A stretch of DNA of 64,000 nt from Carya illinoinensis (GCF_018687715.1 NC_056755.1:15702001-15766000), one strand, 5' to 3'. Counted from the stretch's first letter, positions 35,126 to 47,420 are shown. Notes: a model not told the origin generated them from the sequence alone. Translations and numbers: made by a program.

Positions 35126-36440
35126 TGGTATGAGGTTACATACAATAAAGTGGCCTGGTTGTTGGTGGGGGGCCATGACTATAATGTGAAGGACCACTAC
35201 GAAGTTCTGATCGACATCTTACATTTGTGGTATATGGGTTGGCGTTATGTATACCTCTTTAAATGTAATTAGTAGGACATTAGTGACCAAACGAGGAATA
35301 TGTATAAACTCATATCTTATTAGTGTCAATACATCTTTTACATGGTACATTGATGATCCCTTTGTGCTGCCACGCTAAGCCCAACTAGATTCTAGAAGGA
35401 ATACTTGTGAGTTGGGCCAGAATTACATTCTCGAAACCAGGATGATAGCATTCATCAGAAGGTCATGATAGGGAGCCTATTTTAAGCCGGGTGTTGACAT
35501 GACCTTCTCTAAGTCTCTTTACTTTATACCTTATTTAACTTCGTCACGAGGGCACACGAGGGCACATCCCTCTGATGTCGCTTTCCTTTGGTAAACCATA
35601 ATGGAGTTTGTGTTTTATCCCAACGACACGCGTTCTACTCTGATTTGAGTGTTGAAATTTTGTAAGATCTCGCATTAATCAATATGGTATGATGTCGAAA
35701 GCTCCCATACATTTTTTATTTATTTTTTTAACTAAAATAAGATTATTCTGATTTGGAATGTGTCCACGTTGTTTTGTTTTATTTCTTTTATTGCATGTTT
35801 GGTCGGGTACCAGGTACCAACATACTATGTGATTGATGTTAACTTCAATTCTCTCCATTTCATTAAAACGATATTATCATCCATATTTTAAAAAAAATAA
35901 TGAATAATTATACATCAACCCAATAAAAAAAAATATTAACTTTATAATATTTAATGTGTAAAAGAACTTTAATTGGAGTGCATCCATCAACCATATAGTA
36001 AGTTGATATGTCTGTTATATATGTTTGCAAAGAAAATAGGTGAAAGATAAAATGTCATATCCAAAACAAAGGGAGAAAAAGGAATATGAATGGGTATAAT
36101 CGAGCACACTCCACTCACTTCATAATGGGAAATATGAATGGGGGTTTCGTCTACAATCGCTTTCTCGAGACTCTTTGCTATTATAAAGAGAACATATAAA
36201 TTGAATTCTCAATTAATCGAAACAAAAAAATAAAAAAGTTATATGTAGATGTAGATAAGATAAATGTGTAATACGTGACTTTCACATATTCATGTTAATA
36301 TACATGAAAATTTAATAGATCAAGCTATGAGAATTCTTGTGAAAAGATTATCAGTCATGTCAAGATGTTTTCTCATTTGGAAAAAGAAAGAAGTGATAAA
36401 CAAAAAGACACGCCCGCATGATCGCGCACACATATATATT
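35121..36440. other. Intergenic, no gene seen
   Basis: No reading frame, domain or terminal repeat could be recognised. Confidence 0.45.
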
Positions 36441-36612
36441 AAGAGTTTTGCTATATACAAGTACAGTTGCGCACTAATCTGTGTACCAATATTGATTTAT
36501 TCATACTTAAAATTTAAATTAACATTGTTTTTAATAAAATCTACTTTTTGACCAATCACATCATATTAGTACACATATTAGTACACAATTATGCTTACAA
36601 CTATACTTTTCC
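36441..36612. mobile_element. MITE-like inverted-repeat element (172 bp)
   Basis: The left side 'gcactaatctgtgtaccaat' and the right side 'attagtacacatattagtac' (reverse complement related) form long imperfect terminal inverted repeats: the left end 'gttttgctatatacaagta' pairs with 'tgcttacaactatactttt'. No coding capacity; no transposase seen. Confidence 0.55.
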
Positions 36613-36719
36613 ATATATTAATATTAATTGGATAATCTCTAATAATGATACTTCAATCGACTTATTATTATTATTATTATTTTTCCTTTACATCCTATTT
36701 AAATTTTGAAACTCTTGGG

Positions 36720-37050
36720 ATCTATTTAGCTGCACAACTATTCTTAAATATTTTTAGATATATTTTTTTAAAATATCAGTTAAATATAAAATATTTTTAA
36801 TTTTTAATTTTTATTTAATCAATATAATTTTTTCAAACTCTTAAAAAAAAGGTAAGATACAATAATACCTTTTCAAATTTAAAAATAAAAGTTATATTAA
36901 AAAATTATATTCAAATAATATTTAATTTTATAATATTTTTATTCATTTTTTTTATTTTTCTCAAAACTCAATAATATATTTTAACTCAAATCATTTCATT
37001 ACTGTACATAGATATATTGAGATATTTTGAGTATCCAAATAGCCCTTAAT
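36720..37050. mobile_element. MITE-like element
   Basis: The left end 'tctatttagctgcacaac' and the right end 'gagtatccaaatagccctt' pair imperfectly. The interior has 'aactcaaatcatttcatt', the reverse-complement style of the GAGATGAG family, so it is probably the same family in the opposite orientation. Confidence 0.45.
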
Positions 37051-37104
37051 TAGATCTAGACCTCAGTAGCGTGAAATGGAAGCTTGCAGTTTGGATTCTT
37101 ATAG

Positions 37105-37350
37105 ATTATAAAGAAAAATGCTAAATCTATAAAAAAATTTTTATAAAATTAAATTTATAAACTGACGTGACTTGATATGATATATTTGATTTACTTTACA
37201 GTGAAATAGAATTTATAATTTAACATATCACATTAAATTTTATTTTATAATCTGGCGTACTGTATCAAATCATATTAATTTATAAATTTATTTTTATAAA
37301 ATATTTAATTTATATGAATTTATTTTTATAAAGTTTCTTATTAGACCAAG
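37105..37350. mobile_element. MITE-like element upstream of the GTPase gene
   Basis: 'aaatttataaactgacgtga' near the left and 'tataatctggcgtactgta' near the right are inverted relatives around an AT-rich centre, and the outer parts are mirror-like ('tttttataaaatta' / 'ttttataaaatattt'). It ends about 220 bases before the GTPase start codon, so it may lie in the promoter. Confidence 0.4.
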
Positions 37351-37573
37351 AATTTCCTAATTATAAATATAAAAATATATTATTATTAATTTTAAAAAAA
37401 AAAACCAATAAAAGCAAATACTAAAAATACCCGCAGCGGCAGGCTTGGAGATGTCTCTCTCGTATGTGCGCTCGTGAGAGGCATTTAGAAGCTAAATTAG
37501 CTTTAGTTTCAACTGTTTATCATGGCCAAAATGGTGGAATAAGAGAGGCTCACCCCCCCGCATAAATTGAAGC

Positions 37574-40423
37574 ATGTCTCAGCCTTGTTCCAAAGTTGTC
37601 AATCTCAGCCTCAGGAAGAGAATTCAATGTCGCATGTTGATCCTCCGGCGATGGTTCCAGCGAGTTTTGGACCGTCTTCTCATCTGCTCCCTGCAGGGGA
37701 AACCAATCCGGTACCGCATGTTACCCCATGCCACCTTGACGTCTCCGCCGCCGGGCTGCAACCCGGTGGGAGATTTCACGCCGGAGCAGCACGTGACGCC
37801 GGCGCCGCCGGTGTGCCATAAACGCGACGTGGACAGTTCTTCGGATTTGGTTGCCTTGAAGATCAGTCTCTTGGGTGACAGCCAAATTGGAAAGACTAGT
37901 TTTCTGGTTTGTATATTACCCTTTTCATCAAAATTAAAACATGCACGTACGTACGGACGATTGTATATCTGTATGCATTCTGTTGGGTTTCTGTATGTAT
38001 TACATTTACAATATATATATATATATATTATAATGTGGTTCTGATCTTTGTTTCTTGATCCATGGATTCTTCATGTCTATGTACATCTGAAATTTCGTTT
38101 CTTCCGATTTTCTTGGTTTGAAGGTGAAGTATGTAGGGAATGAGAAAGAACAGGAAGCTTTGCAGAAGAAAGAATTAAATTTGATGGATAAAACATTATT
38201 GGTTGGAGGTGCACGTATTTCCTATTCTATTTGGGAGGTTGGAGGTATGCATTTGGCTGTGTTCTTATATATGTTTCCTTGGTCTGCATTTGGTTGCCCA
38301 GAGAACATGGAATCCAAACTGCTCTTCGTTTTCTTTTTGAGGAAATCATAAAGAATTTACAACTTTCCTGTCATGTTCGATCTCTCAAGGGTTAAACACA
38401 ACTGCAATTAAAAACATTTAATGGTATGATCAGACCCATTAATTCATTTATTTAAAATCATTAAAACTGGTTGCAGGTGGTAACAAATCTTGGGATCACG
38501 TTCCTGCTGCTTGCAAGGACTCTGTTGCAATTTTGTTCATGTTTGATCTGACAAGTCGATGTACGCTAAATGGGTGAGCTTTTAATCTTTTTGCATTTAT
38601 GAAATGTAATTAAAAGAAAATTTGTGTCGATGAGTAGAGTTTCTTAAGCTTTTGAATTTACTGAAAAATGGGAAAAAGAAAATCATGATACTTTCTGAAA
38701 CTTGGGGGTTTTCTGTGACTGCAGAGTCCTAAGATGGCATCAAGAAGCAATAAAATGGAATCAAGTATGTGTATGACAGATGACTAGCTCCTACATTTTT
38801 TTTAAAGAAAAAAATATCACAATTTCTTTAGTATTTTGGATCCAAAATAGGATTATACACAAACCTATCCATGTTTTGCTTGTTCTTACATAATCATGTG
38901 TTGTTTCTTCTTAGTTTGTTTGATTCTTTTGCAGACGGCAATTCCTGTTTTGATTGGAACAAAGTTCGATGACTTTATCCAGCTTCCCATAGATTTGCAA
39001 TGGACAATCTCAAGTGAGGTAAATACGTCAATCTTTAATGAAAGCCACGCCATTTGGATCTGTCCAAACGAGTTCATCAGAGAACTTTGAAAAACACACA
39101 CATACACAAAAAGGAAAAAGATAAAGAGTTTTATGAATTTATTTTTATGTACTAAATATGCCTTCGTTGTCTTAATAATTTTAAACAATCAAAACCTGTT
39201 TTATCTACCTAAAATATTCTATGCTAGTTTTTTGGGATTTGAATGGTCATGATTGTGAGAGGGCATGGAAGATGAAGACAGATGAAGAGCAAGAAAAAGG
39301 ACAGACCGAACGGACATGGATAAGGTTGGAGAAGACTTTGTGCCTTTTGAGGAGTCCGGAAAGGGATAAGGATGATGTTGCATCAGCCTGCTTGTCAACC
39401 TATTTTTAAAACAGACAATAATTGAATAGTAACCACCCATTTTTAAGTACTCCATCCATGTTTAAGTTTTAACCAACCAAACCAACAAGTCAATTCAAGG
39501 CTCTCCTCTTGTATCATTTAATTATTATTATTTATCATCATTTTTATATATTATATATTATATTTATTTTAATTTTATTTTTCATAATTAATTAAATTAT
39601 TTTATTTATCATTCATATATTATATATTTAATAAAATAATTAAAAAATTATATATAATATATAATATATGAAAATAATGAATAGAATTTTTTATTTATTT
39701 TTAATTAATAACCCATTTGATGGAGACAACTTAGACACCCAACCATTCCCTCATTTTCAGTGATTGCTTTGCTTGTCCAACTACCTCTTTTAAGGATTAT
39801 GGGTACTCACAAAGTAACGAACTTACCCAGTTTTATTTAAAAGTTCATTGAAGTTCTTTTTAATTGCTTAATTGCTTGGATTTGATAGTCCAATGCGTGT
39901 ATATATATATGAAAAATTCTATATATTATACTATTATTTTATTTTCATCTTATTATATAAGATATGGTTCATAATTTATTATTAGATGATCTTTTATTAG
40001 ATTATTTTGTATTATTCAATGATAATAAATATGTCATATCTTAAATAGTGTGATGTGAATATAGTGTATAACATTATATATATGTATGACATTTAATACA
40101 CATGCGAGATATTATTATTCTAAAATTTTAAACTGACATAATTAAATGTAGTAAAGCCACCTAATTTGGTCAGGCAATTGGTAAAACCTACTACACACAC
40201 ACACACATATATATATATATGATCTCAAAATTGTAATTTGGTTGATAATTTGTGACAGGCAAGAACATTAGCAAAGGCCCTTAATGCGACCCTCTTCTTT
40301 TCAAGTGCAACCTACAACATCAATGTCAATAAGGTCTTCAAATTCGTCACTGCAAAGCTCTTTGACCTTCCATGGACAGTGGAGCGTAATCTAACTATGG
40401 GAGAGCCCATGATTGATTTTTAG
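37574..40423 (+). CDS. SGP1: Tem1/Spg1-like small GTPase (six exons, 279 aa)
   Basis: Exons 37574-37906, 38124-38244, 38477-38573, 38725-38764, 38935-39018 and 40259-40423 join at GT-AG sites to 840 nt. The protein is a Ras-superfamily GTPase of the septum-promoting (Spg1/Tem1) group, called SGP1/SGP2 in Arabidopsis, where fungal relatives act in septation/mitotic exit signalling. A basic N-terminal extension (about 95 residues, 'VVNLSLRKRIQCRM') precedes the P-loop 'GDSQIGKTS' (101-109). The G3 position reads 'WEVGG' (148-152), the G4 motif is TKFD (206-209), the G5-like SSAT is at 240-243, and the end is 'GEPMIDF'. There is no C-terminal prenylation Cys. The G3 lacks the usual Asp-x-x-Gly-Gln, as I recall for plant members. 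Start: first ATG in frame with the conserved extension. Intron 5 is 1.24 kb and carries a MITE. Confidence 0.9.
38011..38028. repeat. (AT)n tract in GTPase intron 1
   Basis: A short AT run inside intron 37907-38123. Confidence 0.8.
39905..40085. mobile_element. MITE-like inverted repeat inside GTPase intron 5
   Basis: The left arm 'ctatatattatactattatt' and 'ataagatatg' are mirrored by the right arm 'catatcttaaatagtgtgat' and 'agtgtataacatt'. About 180 bp, A+T-rich, non-coding. A second A/T inverted repeat lies at about 39535-39665 in the same intron. Confidence 0.45.
40193..40220. repeat. (AC)n(AT)n microsatellite in GTPase intron 5
   Basis: A compound dinucleotide repeat 38 bases before the last splice acceptor, close enough to alter the polypyrimidine/branch region if its length varies. 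Confidence 0.85.
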
Positions 40424-41236
40424 AGGATTCATCTCATGTACATAGCAAAATCTTCCAAATACAAAAGAAAGAGAGTGACCAAAGTCGGAAAATTGCCGGA
40501 GTTGTCAGTAAATCTAGTCCTGTTGCTTTGCTTGCATGCCATGGAGAGAGGCTGCGGCGGGGGGATCGAAACAGATCGGCCTTCATCTCTAGCCATAAAT
40601 AATATGTTTAGTTCAAGTCAGCAATTGTAGAAAGATAAAAGAGTTTTTTTTCTTCTTTCCGAAGATAGATTATTTTCTAACAACGAGGCTTTTCGTTGAC
40701 CTGCAAGTTTGCAACCTTTCACATGCTCGATCATCGGGTTATTTAGGATTTAGAGCTGTTGGCCTTCAAGTAGCCTGAACAAATGTCATAAAACTTGTAC
40801 CCTTTAGACTATTTATGGAAGCACCAAACACACTGCCAACATGATCTAACGTGAAAGCCGGCCACATCAGATGGTACAAAAAAAAAATATTTGAAATGAA
40901 TCTCAAAAAGTGTCATATTTACACGCGAACACCAACTTCACGATACTGAAGGAGAAAACACCATTCCAATCAAGACATATCACATCATCCCTACAATCAT
41001 CCATGCACCTTTTTCAAAGGAAAATAAAGAAATACATTCAATCATGCACTTTTATTAAATGATTGGCCCCGTCACTTGAAAAACGTGGAAGTCCCATGTT
41101 GAAGTTACAAGAATACCGAAATAAATGGAAAACCATTAATCTTTTATCAAGGGGATAACGATTAAAGATAGACTAGTCTGTGGCTACGGTTATACCAAGA
41201 CTCTTTGAGGAACCGGAATTAGCAATTAAGCTACTT
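40424..41236 (+). other. 3' flank of the GTPase gene, no other gene seen
   Basis: It holds the probable 3' UTR. I found no clear poly(A) hexamer close to the stop codon. No further coding region. Confidence 0.4.
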
Positions 41237-41244
41237 ACCATGAT
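41237..41244. repeat. Left 8-bp target-site duplication of hAT element
   Basis: ACCATGAT here is repeated exactly at 41966-41973, directly outside the terminal repeats of the element between them. Confidence 0.85.
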
Positions 41245-41965
41245 CAGTGGCAGATCCACGCTGTACAAGGGGCCAGGGCCCCCCAATTTTTTTTTTTTTT
41301 GAAATTATATAATAATCTCTAGATATTATGTATAATTTTATAAATATAGAAAATAACTCATCTAAAAAAAATTATAATATTTATATGTTTTCTAAATTTT
41401 ATTTTAAAATTTCAATATACCTACAAATTAAATGTCTCTCTCTAATTTTTTTTATAGTCTCAAAATTTTGTTTAATTTTTATATATTATCTATTTTCAAA
41501 TATGTGGCTTTTCTAAAATTAAAACTAAAATTAAATTTAGGAAAAAGATTAAAATTATTAATATGGATTCCAAAGTTTTTTATTATACAATATTGGATTT
41601 CTTAATATGAAATCAAAAGTAAAATATAAGAAAAATTATTTAAGGTTGATGATCTATATGAAAAATAATTTGTAGTTATATTTTTATAAATTTTCAATCT
41701 CTTTTTAATTTCTATAAGAGAATTGATGTTTGCAGTCCTAAGATCACGTGCAAGTCCCGTTTACTCATTTTGAAAAAAAGTAGATAATTCTAGAATTCAC
41801 ATGAAAAAAATTATTTTTTATTATTGGACTCCACTTTTTTTTTTTTTTTATTCAAAAGGAGTGTGTAGAGTTTGTACAATCTGTATTTAACATTAGTTTT
41901 TACATAAATATATCATACAATAGAAAAGTTGGCCCCCTACAACACAATTGTTGGTTTTGCCACTG
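41245..41965. mobile_element. Non-autonomous hAT-superfamily transposon (721 bp)
   Basis: The element starts CAGTGGCAGATCCACG and ends GTTTTGCCACTG, giving terminal inverted repeats with the outer eight bases identical and partial pairing further in ('aaggggcc' left, 'ggccccct' right). A perfect 8-bp target duplication flanks it, which is diagnostic of hAT insertion. CAGTGGC-type termini are common in plant hAT elements. The interior is AT-rich with a T tract and no reading frame for a transposase, so mobilisation would need one supplied elsewhere. Confidence 0.88.
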
Positions 41966-41973
41966 ACCATGAT
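41966..41973. repeat. Right 8-bp target-site duplication of hAT element
   Basis: ACCATGAT, identical to 41237-41244. Confidence 0.85.
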
Positions 41974-42676
41974 CAGTAGAGATAGTTTGAAAATGCATAT
42001 AGCATACACTTCTGTAACAGGATCTTCATTTTCTAATATAGAATAACCAACCATGAAGAGTTACATACGTAAGATAAATAAATAAATAAAAAAGGGTAAA
42101 AAAAAAAAATCCATAATGAAGACTTCTTATTGAAGAAAAATATAAAAAACTAACAGCCTTCAATAAAATACCCAAAACTAACAGCCTCAACGATATTTAA
42201 AATTCTTTGAATGAATCATATCATGTTACTATTCAATGAAAAGTGGCATGATTTTAAAGTCTTTAAGTTACATGGTGATGACGTAAGAGTTTGGCTAGGA
42301 TTAAGTGACTAAGATGATAGATTTAATCTTATGTTGGATTTTTTATTTTGGATAAATGTAAAAAACTTTGAGTTTTATCTAAAGTTTATTTTGATTTTAT
42401 CTAGAGGGTGCTAGAAAATATTTTAGACAAATCAAAAGTGTAGAAGTCGAGTTCCAAGAGTTTTGATCTTATCAATCCATATAAGAGTTTGAATGAAAAA
42501 TTGCTACTGTTGAGAAGATAAGTGCCAGGTGTTGGCAAACCATTAGCAAAATTCATCAGCAAAGTTTCATTGTGACTTGGAAACTACTTTTAGAAATATA
42601 TTTAAACTGTCCTACTAATTAGGAACTGCAGAGACTCAGCCTTGGAGAATTTGGAGAGTCTTTCTGAGTACTTATG
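41974..42676. other. Intergenic, no gene seen
   Basis: Low-complexity A-rich sequence followed by unique-looking DNA. No feature recognised. Confidence 0.45.
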
Positions 42677-44360
42677 TGTGATGACTCGCTCCAAAACGAG
42701 TAACACAAAAGCTGTCCCAAGTGTAGCAGGATGACGCGTAATAATTAGGAATAAAATTTCTAGATCGTCTCCTCAAGGAAAGTGTGCTTAAAATCAAACT
42801 CATACAATGGTGGATGATATTTACAAAGAGAAAATAAAAGTGGTGATATGTATAATGAATAGAAGATAAAATTACTGAGGTGAAGATTTTCAAAGTAACA
42901 TAGTACAACTAAAATGATAAAATAAAGAAATATGAAAAACGACTATGGTTTTAAGGATCAATCTAATAATTTAAAATATTATCTCTAATCAATCTACTTT
43001 AATTAAACTAGAAAGTCAATTTTGTTTAATTGAAAGATTTAACAGTTAAGGCCAATTAAATTAATTGTTAAAGATTAAACATAAACAATTGATAATTAAA
43101 ACATTCACAAATCCATTTGAATATCACATGAATTTTTCAAGCATCCAATTTATTTAGAAATCACAATAGATCAAGATAAATATATAGATAGTCAAAGTTT
43201 CTAATAATAAAATCATTCAATCAAACAAACTTGCAATATAAACTCTATTGTTGATTGGAAACAATATCTTAAATTATTATACTTCACCTCTAATCTTAGT
43301 ATAATGCAAGAAAAGTAAATGACATAAGTTAAATAAGCAAACTGAAATTAACAAGAGTTGGAGAGGAGGCTATAGACGGAGGATGAAGGCTAGGCAACGA
43401 CAGTTAGGCCACAGGCTCTGCAACCTCGCTGCCTATCTCCCTTTCCTCACCTATGTTCCCTTAAGAACTAAAAGCAACATTAAGAGCAAAACTAATTTGA
43501 CTGAAAAAAGAGGCTCCTTTCAGTTCCCTTTTATAGACGTGCGTCCAACAATTGCTCCGTAAAAAATAAATGCCGTGCATCCTTGAGTTGCCAACCCATA
43601 CATTCAAACGCAAGGAAAGATCGACTGCATGTGTGAAAGAAGGACTACTGTATCTCTCGTGAACGAACAAAAAAAAAAAAAACAGCTGCAACCTGCATTG
43701 CTTCTGTTGGAAAGCAAGAAAATAATTTGCAACGTGTGTCAACATGGCTTTTTCCCTTTCATTAGGACGTCTACTGCTTTGCGTGTGTGAGGTTTCCAAA
43801 ATGCTAGAAAATCAGCTGCCCCATGTGGTAAAACATGTGTATATGCCCAAAATGAAGAGATGACTATGTTGCTTCAACATGCTGCGGGGCCACCCATTAC
43901 AAATCTCTAGATGCCACATCTCATTGTTTCTCATCTCCCACCCATGCCATTGGAAAATCCCATGGTTTGCATCTGGTTTCGCTGCCAGTCAATGCTTCTA
44001 ATTTTAATCTTTATCCCACCATTTCAAATCAGAATATTAATTTCCTGTAAACACTAATAAGAGCCCATTATTTAAAAGCAGAAAAATAGGAAAAAAAATA
44101 ACACAAACAAAATAGGAAATCAAAAATAAATTAAAATGAAGAATAGAATATCAAAAATATGTAGTGCATATGAGAAAATATTGTCCAATTAAATCATAGG
44201 TTATAAAATTAATCATAAACTATGATATTAACTAATTTAAATCACAACTCAAATTTATGCCCATTAACCATTTTTCAATCTAAAACTAATAATAATGTCG
44301 TTAAGCAATTAAAATATATTGGTTTTAGATATATAAAATGTGCAATATTTCAGCTCAAAT
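42677..44360 (-). mobile_element. Solo-LTR-like copy related to the Athila-like LTR, inverted
   Basis: Read on the minus strand, the right edge ('ttgagctgaaatattgcac') matches the start of the LTR at 47763 ('ttgagctgaattattgca'). The left edge ('actcgctccaaaacgagtaa', 'gctgtcccaagtgtagcagg', 'atcgtctcctcaaggaaag' on the + strand) is the reverse complement of the LTR end at 48960-49070. No gag or pol lies between, and the length is about 1.7 kb, longer than the 1.3 kb of the other LTR. This suggests a solo LTR left by recombination, later enlarged. No target duplication was confirmed. Confidence 0.7.
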
Positions 44361-44879
44361 ATGCATTAAGAATTTTCTCGTCACTTTTCTCTCATCGAGT
44401 GTGATCGTGCTCTATGTTGGAGATAGAATGATCATGATTTAGCCACTGGAGTTCCAGGAGAAAAGTCGATGTTTGAAGATCATCAAAGGTTCTAACTGCT
44501 ACTGCGGTAGAGAAAAACGGGTTGTTTGTCGTGTCAAGTCAGAGAGTTAATTGACAAAGGTTTTGTAATTGACGACTTACTTGTACTTGATTTTCAAATA
44601 ATAAAATTGATTTTTCTGGGTTTGGCTACTCCATTGGATTTTACCTTTAAAAAATTCTTTAAAAGATTTCCCTACGTTATTCAGATTGGTGTTATGCGAT
44701 TGATTTATTTTATGTTATTGTTTGGTTATTAAATAAATGCATGATTGACGACTAACAATTTGTTGACTGAATTGGTATATCTTTATGTTACTATACAGGG
44801 ATATTTGGATAATTTCAATTTGTATTAGAGTGTAGTTTACTCATTCGAGTGTGATACATGTCCCTGTAGATCATGTCAT
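44361..44879 (+). other. Possible LTR end and primer-binding region of the copia-like element
   Basis: A decayed primer-site-like 'atttgtattagagtg' at about 44818 precedes gag, in the place where copia elements carry a tRNA-Met binding site. The sequence left of it could be LTR, but no partner LTR was found. Confidence 0.3.
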
Positions 44880-46528
44880 TATCATTGTCAGCCCCCACAT
44901 TTTGATGGGGGAAACTTCGCTTATTGGAAAGTTCGTAGGAGAGCTTTCCTCAAGTCTTTAGATGAATGTGTGTGGTATGCAGTTGAACGAGGATAGACTA
45001 AGCCTGAGACAACTCTTGATGCTTAGATTTGAGATGAGATCAGCAGCTGCAATTAGAATAGCAAAGGAATTAACGTTATTTTTATGGTTGTATCTTCCAA
45101 AAATTTTAAAAGAATCTCAATGTGTAAGATTGCCATAGAAGTGTGAGATATTTTTGAATTAACACATGAAGGTACAAGTATAGTAAAAGATTTGAAATTG
45201 CAGATGCTAACCTTAAAATTTGAAAAGATTAAAATGCTAGAAGATGAGAGGTTTAATGATTTTTATGCTAAAGTTAATGATATTGTGAATTTCAGGTTTA
45301 ATCTCGTCGAGAAGGTAGAAGATTTAAAGGACATGAGAAAGATTTTAAAGTCCTTACCTGAATGGTTTCTGCCCAAAGTTACAGCAATTGAGAAAAGTAA
45401 GGACTTGGATGCAATCAAAGTTGAAGAACTAGTCCGTTCCTTGCAAACTTATGAGTGCTCACTTCCTCAAGTCCATTGTGTTGAAAACTGTGAAAGAAAA
45501 TCAAGATGACACTTTCAATGAAGAAAATCTGAATGATGAGGACCTAGACCTTATTACAAAGAAATTCAGAAAATCCTTATTTAACAAGAAAACTGGAGGA
45601 AAACAAAAATAAGGTAACAAATTTTCTACAAAGAAAAGTGATCTAAAAAATAGAATAAAGAAATGTATGAGAAAAAAGACAAAGTAAAATGTCATGAATG
45701 CTTTGGATATAGTCATGTAAGAGTGGAGTGCCCAAATTTAAGAAAAACAAGGAAAAATCATTGAATGTCGCACTTGATGATAGTTCAGAATCTAAAACTT
45801 CTAATTTATTATTTGATGATGAAAACTCCTTTATGGCTTTTACCATTGTTGTTGATGGTTTTTGGAAAATTGTGCTAACAAAATCTAAAAGTGAGTTTGA
45901 TGATAGTGGCTCGGATATAACTCTTGTTGATATTGACCATGAGCTAAGCATACAAGAGGCTTATAATGATTTATGTGAAGAAGTGGTCAAGCTGAAAAAG
46001 CTTAACAAGAACCTATGCAACAAACTCATAGCAATGGGGAATGAAAAGAATAATCTTTTAGAGTCACTGAAAATTTCTGAAGTTGAGATCTCGATATTGA
46101 AGGCTCAAAAAGATGCACTAGACAAAGAATTGAAGAGTTCTCAAGAGTATCAACAAAAACCAACAACTCAAAAACTGGATGAGATGTTAAGTAGTAAAAA
46201 GTCCAACTGTGATAATTCTAGTTGAAGGTATACAACTTCCCAAGACAAAGCTACTCAAGCCTCATCGTTCGTTGTCACTACCTCGAAGACTATAGTCTTT
46301 GTCGAAAAAAGTCAAGTTGTGGATGTTTCAAAAGAAGTCACTTCAAAGTCAAATCATTTTGAAAAGTTACATGAAACATCAACCTTAAAGAAGCTAAACC
46401 GAGGTAAGGTTGGAGGTAAATTTGTGCTTATTTGTCATTATTGTGGTATTTTTGGTTATATAAGGCCATATTGCTTTGATTTAAGTAAAGTGCAGAAAAA
46501 TGGAGGGGAAAAGAAAGAAAAAATGTAA
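44880..46528 (+). pseudogene. Ty1/copia gag remnant, SIRE/Maximus-like
   Basis: From about 44889 the frame reads 'FDGGNFAYWKVRRRAFLKS', the start of copia-type gag (UBN2 type). It continues through 'MLTLKFEKIKMLEDERFNDF' and 'ILKSLPEWFLPKVTAIE'. A first zinc knuckle 'CHECFGYSHVRVEC' is encoded in the region 45690-45731 in another frame, so at least one frameshift separates it from upstream. A coiled-coil segment (45728-46225) and a second knuckle 'CHYCGIFGYIRPYC' (about 46432-46473) follow; in this one Tyr replaces the usual His. Two knuckles around a coiled coil are typical of SIRE/Maximus gag as I recall it. No protease, integrase or reverse transcriptase follows. Confidence 0.75.
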
Positions 46529-46759
46529 AGACACTTGGAAAAAAAATCTAAGAGTTAAGCCAACAACGTACCCAAATAGTCTTATCTCTATCTTTTTCTC
46601 TCTAGAAGAAAGATGAGGTGAAGTGAGGTCCACTAAGATTCCAACAGAATTGGAGGTGGTTGTGGGGTAGAGGGGCGAACTATAACGGCTCTGTCTGTCA
46701 TCTAGAAGTGACTGAACTTGGTGGCGACGACTGTTTGGTGGAGTAGGATGAATGACATA

Positions 46760-47420
46760 GAGGAAAGATGGGAGAGATTGAAGCTAATAGAAGAGGAAGC
46801 TCTGAATATAGAGCTTGGAGATGACATTTTGGAGGAACAGAATTACAAAGGAGATTTAAGCTTGGTTGGAAAGGTATGGATGTAGAGGAGTATAAGTAAA
46901 GTAATGATTGAAACTACAATGGCCAAAGTGTGGAGGATAAGTAAGAGAGCTAACTTTCAGGAGGTGGGATCAAATATTTTTGTGATAGTTTTTGCAAGTC
47001 AAGGCGATAAGCAGCGTATCTTGGATGGAAGGCTATGGCTCTTTGACAACCGACGGTTTGTGATTTTGCAGTTCGATGGATTTATACCACCATAGAAAAT
47101 GAATTTCAAAAGTGAAAGACTCTGGATTCAGATGCATTACTTACCACTGGCATGTATGAATAGGGAATGATGGGAGCTTCTAGGAGGCACTATCGATAGA
47201 GTAGTAGAGGTGGATTTGGAGGAGGATGGGGTTTATTCTTAAGGGTTCTAACATAAATAGATTTAATAAAACCTTTGGCAAGAGAAAGAACTATAACAGT
47301 CAAAGGGAAGGCACACTAGATTCCTTGTAAGTATGAGAAATTGTCACATTTCTACTTTAGGTGTGGGTACATTGTATATGATGATTCAAGGTGTAAGGGG
47401 AAAGAGGGGGGAGGCTTAAT
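46760..47420 (+). pseudogene. LINE ORF1 fragment (DUF4283-like)
   Basis: The frame reads 'WERLKLIEEEALNIEL', then 'MAKVWRISKRANFQEV', 'RILDGRLWLFDNRRFVIL' and 'LWIQMHYLPLACMNRE', which is the conserved core of the DUF4283 domain in the first open reading frame of plant L1-type LINEs. It is cut by stops (for example at 47093-47095 and 47168). The zinc-knuckle region that normally follows is only hinted at ('TRFLVSMRNCHIS'). No endonuclease or reverse transcriptase follows. It may come from a different LINE than the one at 31-35 kb. Confidence 0.75.
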
